Position numbers and translations under genes: made by a program. From positions 62,001 through 126,000 of the forward strand of contig JABSRP010000015.1 of NCBI GenBank assembly GCA_013215145.1: a DNA stretch of 64,000 nucleotides, read 5' to 3'. Origin of the DNA: Pseudobacteriovorax sp. GTDB taxonomy: Bacteria > Bdellovibrionota_B > Oligoflexia > Oligoflexales > Oligoflexaceae. The notes under the pieces were generated by a model that ran no database searches, was not told where the DNA came from, and was given only the letters and a program-made list of their open reading frames with translations. Below are positions 62,955 to 64,000 of the stretch, piece by piece. The first letter of the stretch is position 1. Every line of letters begins with the position of its first letter.

Positions 62955-63896
62955 ATGAACGATAAGCTCGAAAGTCAGACCGCCCTATCCATTGCTTTTT
63001 GCCTCTCTGTCCTTAGCAAAAACAGGCCCTACGCGCAGATGCTCAGTTCGGATCAGGTGATATTTGCCGAGAAAGCCTTGGCACTTTGTTCGCCTTTTAA
63101 ATATCGCTTGTCTACAAGGGCCAAACGTATTTGGTTCATCAACCGTGCTGTCGAATCTTTACAACGGTTTTCGATTCCAGGCCTTGCTTTGCACTGGGTT
63201 GTTCGAAAAGCTGCCATACGGGAAAAACTCAAAGGTCTGTTGGCCTCAGGAGAGTACCAACAGTTCCTACTTTTGGCTGGGGGCTTTGATTCTATTGCCT
63301 ACGAAATCGCAAAAATGTTTCCAGAAGTGGAATGTATTGAAGTCGACCATCCTGCAACACAAAACAAAAAAATTGCTTGCCTCAGACAGCTACCAATTGT
63401 GACCAATCATCAGTCATTGCCTTTTGACTTCAACAAGGGCCCCCTAACGGATCTTCTCATAAAGAACGATAAGTTTTGCGGTTCAAAAAATACGTTGATG
63501 CTTGCAGAAGGGCTTTTTATGTATCTCGAAGAGCCGGTTGTCTATCAGTACCTCGAGTTGTTGAAGGGATTTTGTTCTCATCACTCGACCTTTCTTTTTA
63601 CATATTTGGAAAAAGTTGATGGGCAAGGTGTTCGGTTTCAGAACCAAACTGGGTTAGTGAACTTTTGGCTTTCGTTGCAGGCCGAACCATTCATTTGGGC
63701 GAAGGCTCAATCACAGTTAAGACTAGACCTGAAAGATAAGGGCTTTGAGATAGAAGCCATCCTTGGTTCTGGCGGATTAATGCATCTCGCTGCTAGTGAT
63801 ACGGTTGGTCTACTCAATAAGATAAATCAAATGGAAATCGCTGAGGGGGAACGTTTAGCCGTAATTCATTACCGTCCCCAATCGGCCTTAGATTGA
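62955..63896 (+). CDS. Leucine carboxyl methyltransferase-like (PPM1/LCMT) SAM-dependent methyltransferase
   Basis: 313 residues from ATG 62955 (GTG 62925 is an alternative). SAM-binding part: FLLLAGGFDSIAYEIA, CIEVDHPATQNKK, LMLAEGLFMYLEEP. This is the LCMT-like class I fold. It follows CotH by about 60 bp and may belong to the same operon. Substrate unknown; relatives methylate carboxyl groups or act in polyketide-type pathways. Confidence 0.75.
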   Translation: MNDKLESQTALSIAFCLSVLSKNRPYAQMLSSDQVIFAEKALALCSPFKYRLSTRAKRIWFINRAVESLQRFSIPGLALHWVVRKAAIREKLKGLLASGEYQQFLLLAGGFDSIAYEIAKMFPEVECIEVDHPATQNKKIACLRQLPIVTNHQSLPFDFNKGPLTDLLIKNDKFCGSKNTLMLAEGLFMYLEEPVVYQYLELLKGFCSHHSTFLFTYLEKVDGQGVRFQNQTGLVNFWLSLQAEPFIWAKAQSQLRLDLKDKGFEIEAILGSGGLMHLAASDTVGLLNKINQMEIAEGERLAVIHYRPQSALD

Positions 63897-64000
63897 TAGT
63901 ATTTTTTGATCGTTCAGAACCTTCTTTTTTTGACTATCGACACTAGGATTTCGTAGCGATTACGCTCCGATTTCGATAAGCTCTCCCAAAGTTTGTCTCA

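Noticed and set aside
63900-64000. Possible end of a minus-strand gene at the window edge
   Set aside because: One frame reads protein-like but meets a stop at the edge; too short to support.
1-64000. CRISPR arrays, insertion sequences, tRNA or rRNA genes, prophage
   Set aside because: No spaced direct repeats, transposase, integrase, cloverleaf or rRNA sequence was seen by eye; a covariance search was not possible.

Overview
The window looks like chromosomal DNA of a Gram-negative, didermic bacterium of moderate GC. Many predicted lipoproteins carry Leu-x-x-Cys lipoboxes, there are outer-membrane beta-barrels and an OmpA-type protein, and there are ApaG, ferrochelatase and a class A PBP of the PBP1b type. 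Two TIGR02147-type regulators, a ferrochelatase with an internal Cys-rich insertion as described for Bdellovibrio, and several stand-alone receiver-domain proteins point towards Bdellovibrionota (Oligoflexia-like). This placement is an inference from gene families, not from a marker gene. No tRNA, rRNA, CRISPR array, insertion sequence or prophage was seen.

Layout. 1-3820: a partial exported alpha-amylase, a tRNA-queuosine mannosyltransferase homologue and an unknown small protein, all on minus. 4032-9653 (minus): a tight arginine-biosynthesis operon in the order GNAT, argC, argD, argF', argB, followed by a rhodanese-MoeB-like protein. The carbamoyltransferase is the acetyl/succinylornithine type, so the pathway keeps the acyl group past ornithine. 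10045-12118: quinone oxidoreductase, TetR regulator and a small exported protein, with dyad-symmetric sites. 12170-15958: three receiver-domain proteins and a 2OG-Fe(II) oxygenase. 16212-20719: lipoproteins around an AbgT transporter. 20808-20955: a structured intergenic repeat. 20948-26037: CPBP protease, AEC transporter, hemH, a TIGR01777-SRPBCC fusion and a membrane protein.

26020-29004 (minus): two related lipoproteins flank a TIGR02147 protein, with a hairpin between the first two genes. 29308-37571: OmpA-like protein, DEAD-box helicase, GreA-like factor, mrcB with a coupled TPR lipoprotein (an LpoP-like arrangement), and an animal-type haem peroxidase. 37903-47617: DUF4336 protein, a DUF2760/Hsp70/Hsp70 operon, beta-barrel, ApaG, Ca2+/Na+ exchanger, and a degenerate receiver/Hpt-like protein. 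47894-48053: a candidate structured small RNA. 48038-50647: cytochrome-type lipoprotein and a second TIGR02147 gene overlapping a gene for an exported protein. 50642-57931: BASS transporter, polysaccharide deacetylase, Old Yellow Enzyme, small lipoprotein, two-domain FabG4-like reductase, an unlisted 45-residue ORF and a POT peptide transporter. 58054-58144 (minus): a second candidate small RNA. 58322-63896: an apparent operon of VTC domain, DUF4956, exported propeller-like protein, outer-membrane barrel, CotH kinase-like lipoprotein and a methyltransferase-like protein.

The parts most likely to hold undescribed biology are the VTC/DUF4956/CotH operon with its private outer-membrane barrel, the DUF2760/Hsp70 pair, the two TIGR02147-exported-protein modules, the two candidate sRNAs and the PBP1b-TPR lipoprotein pair.
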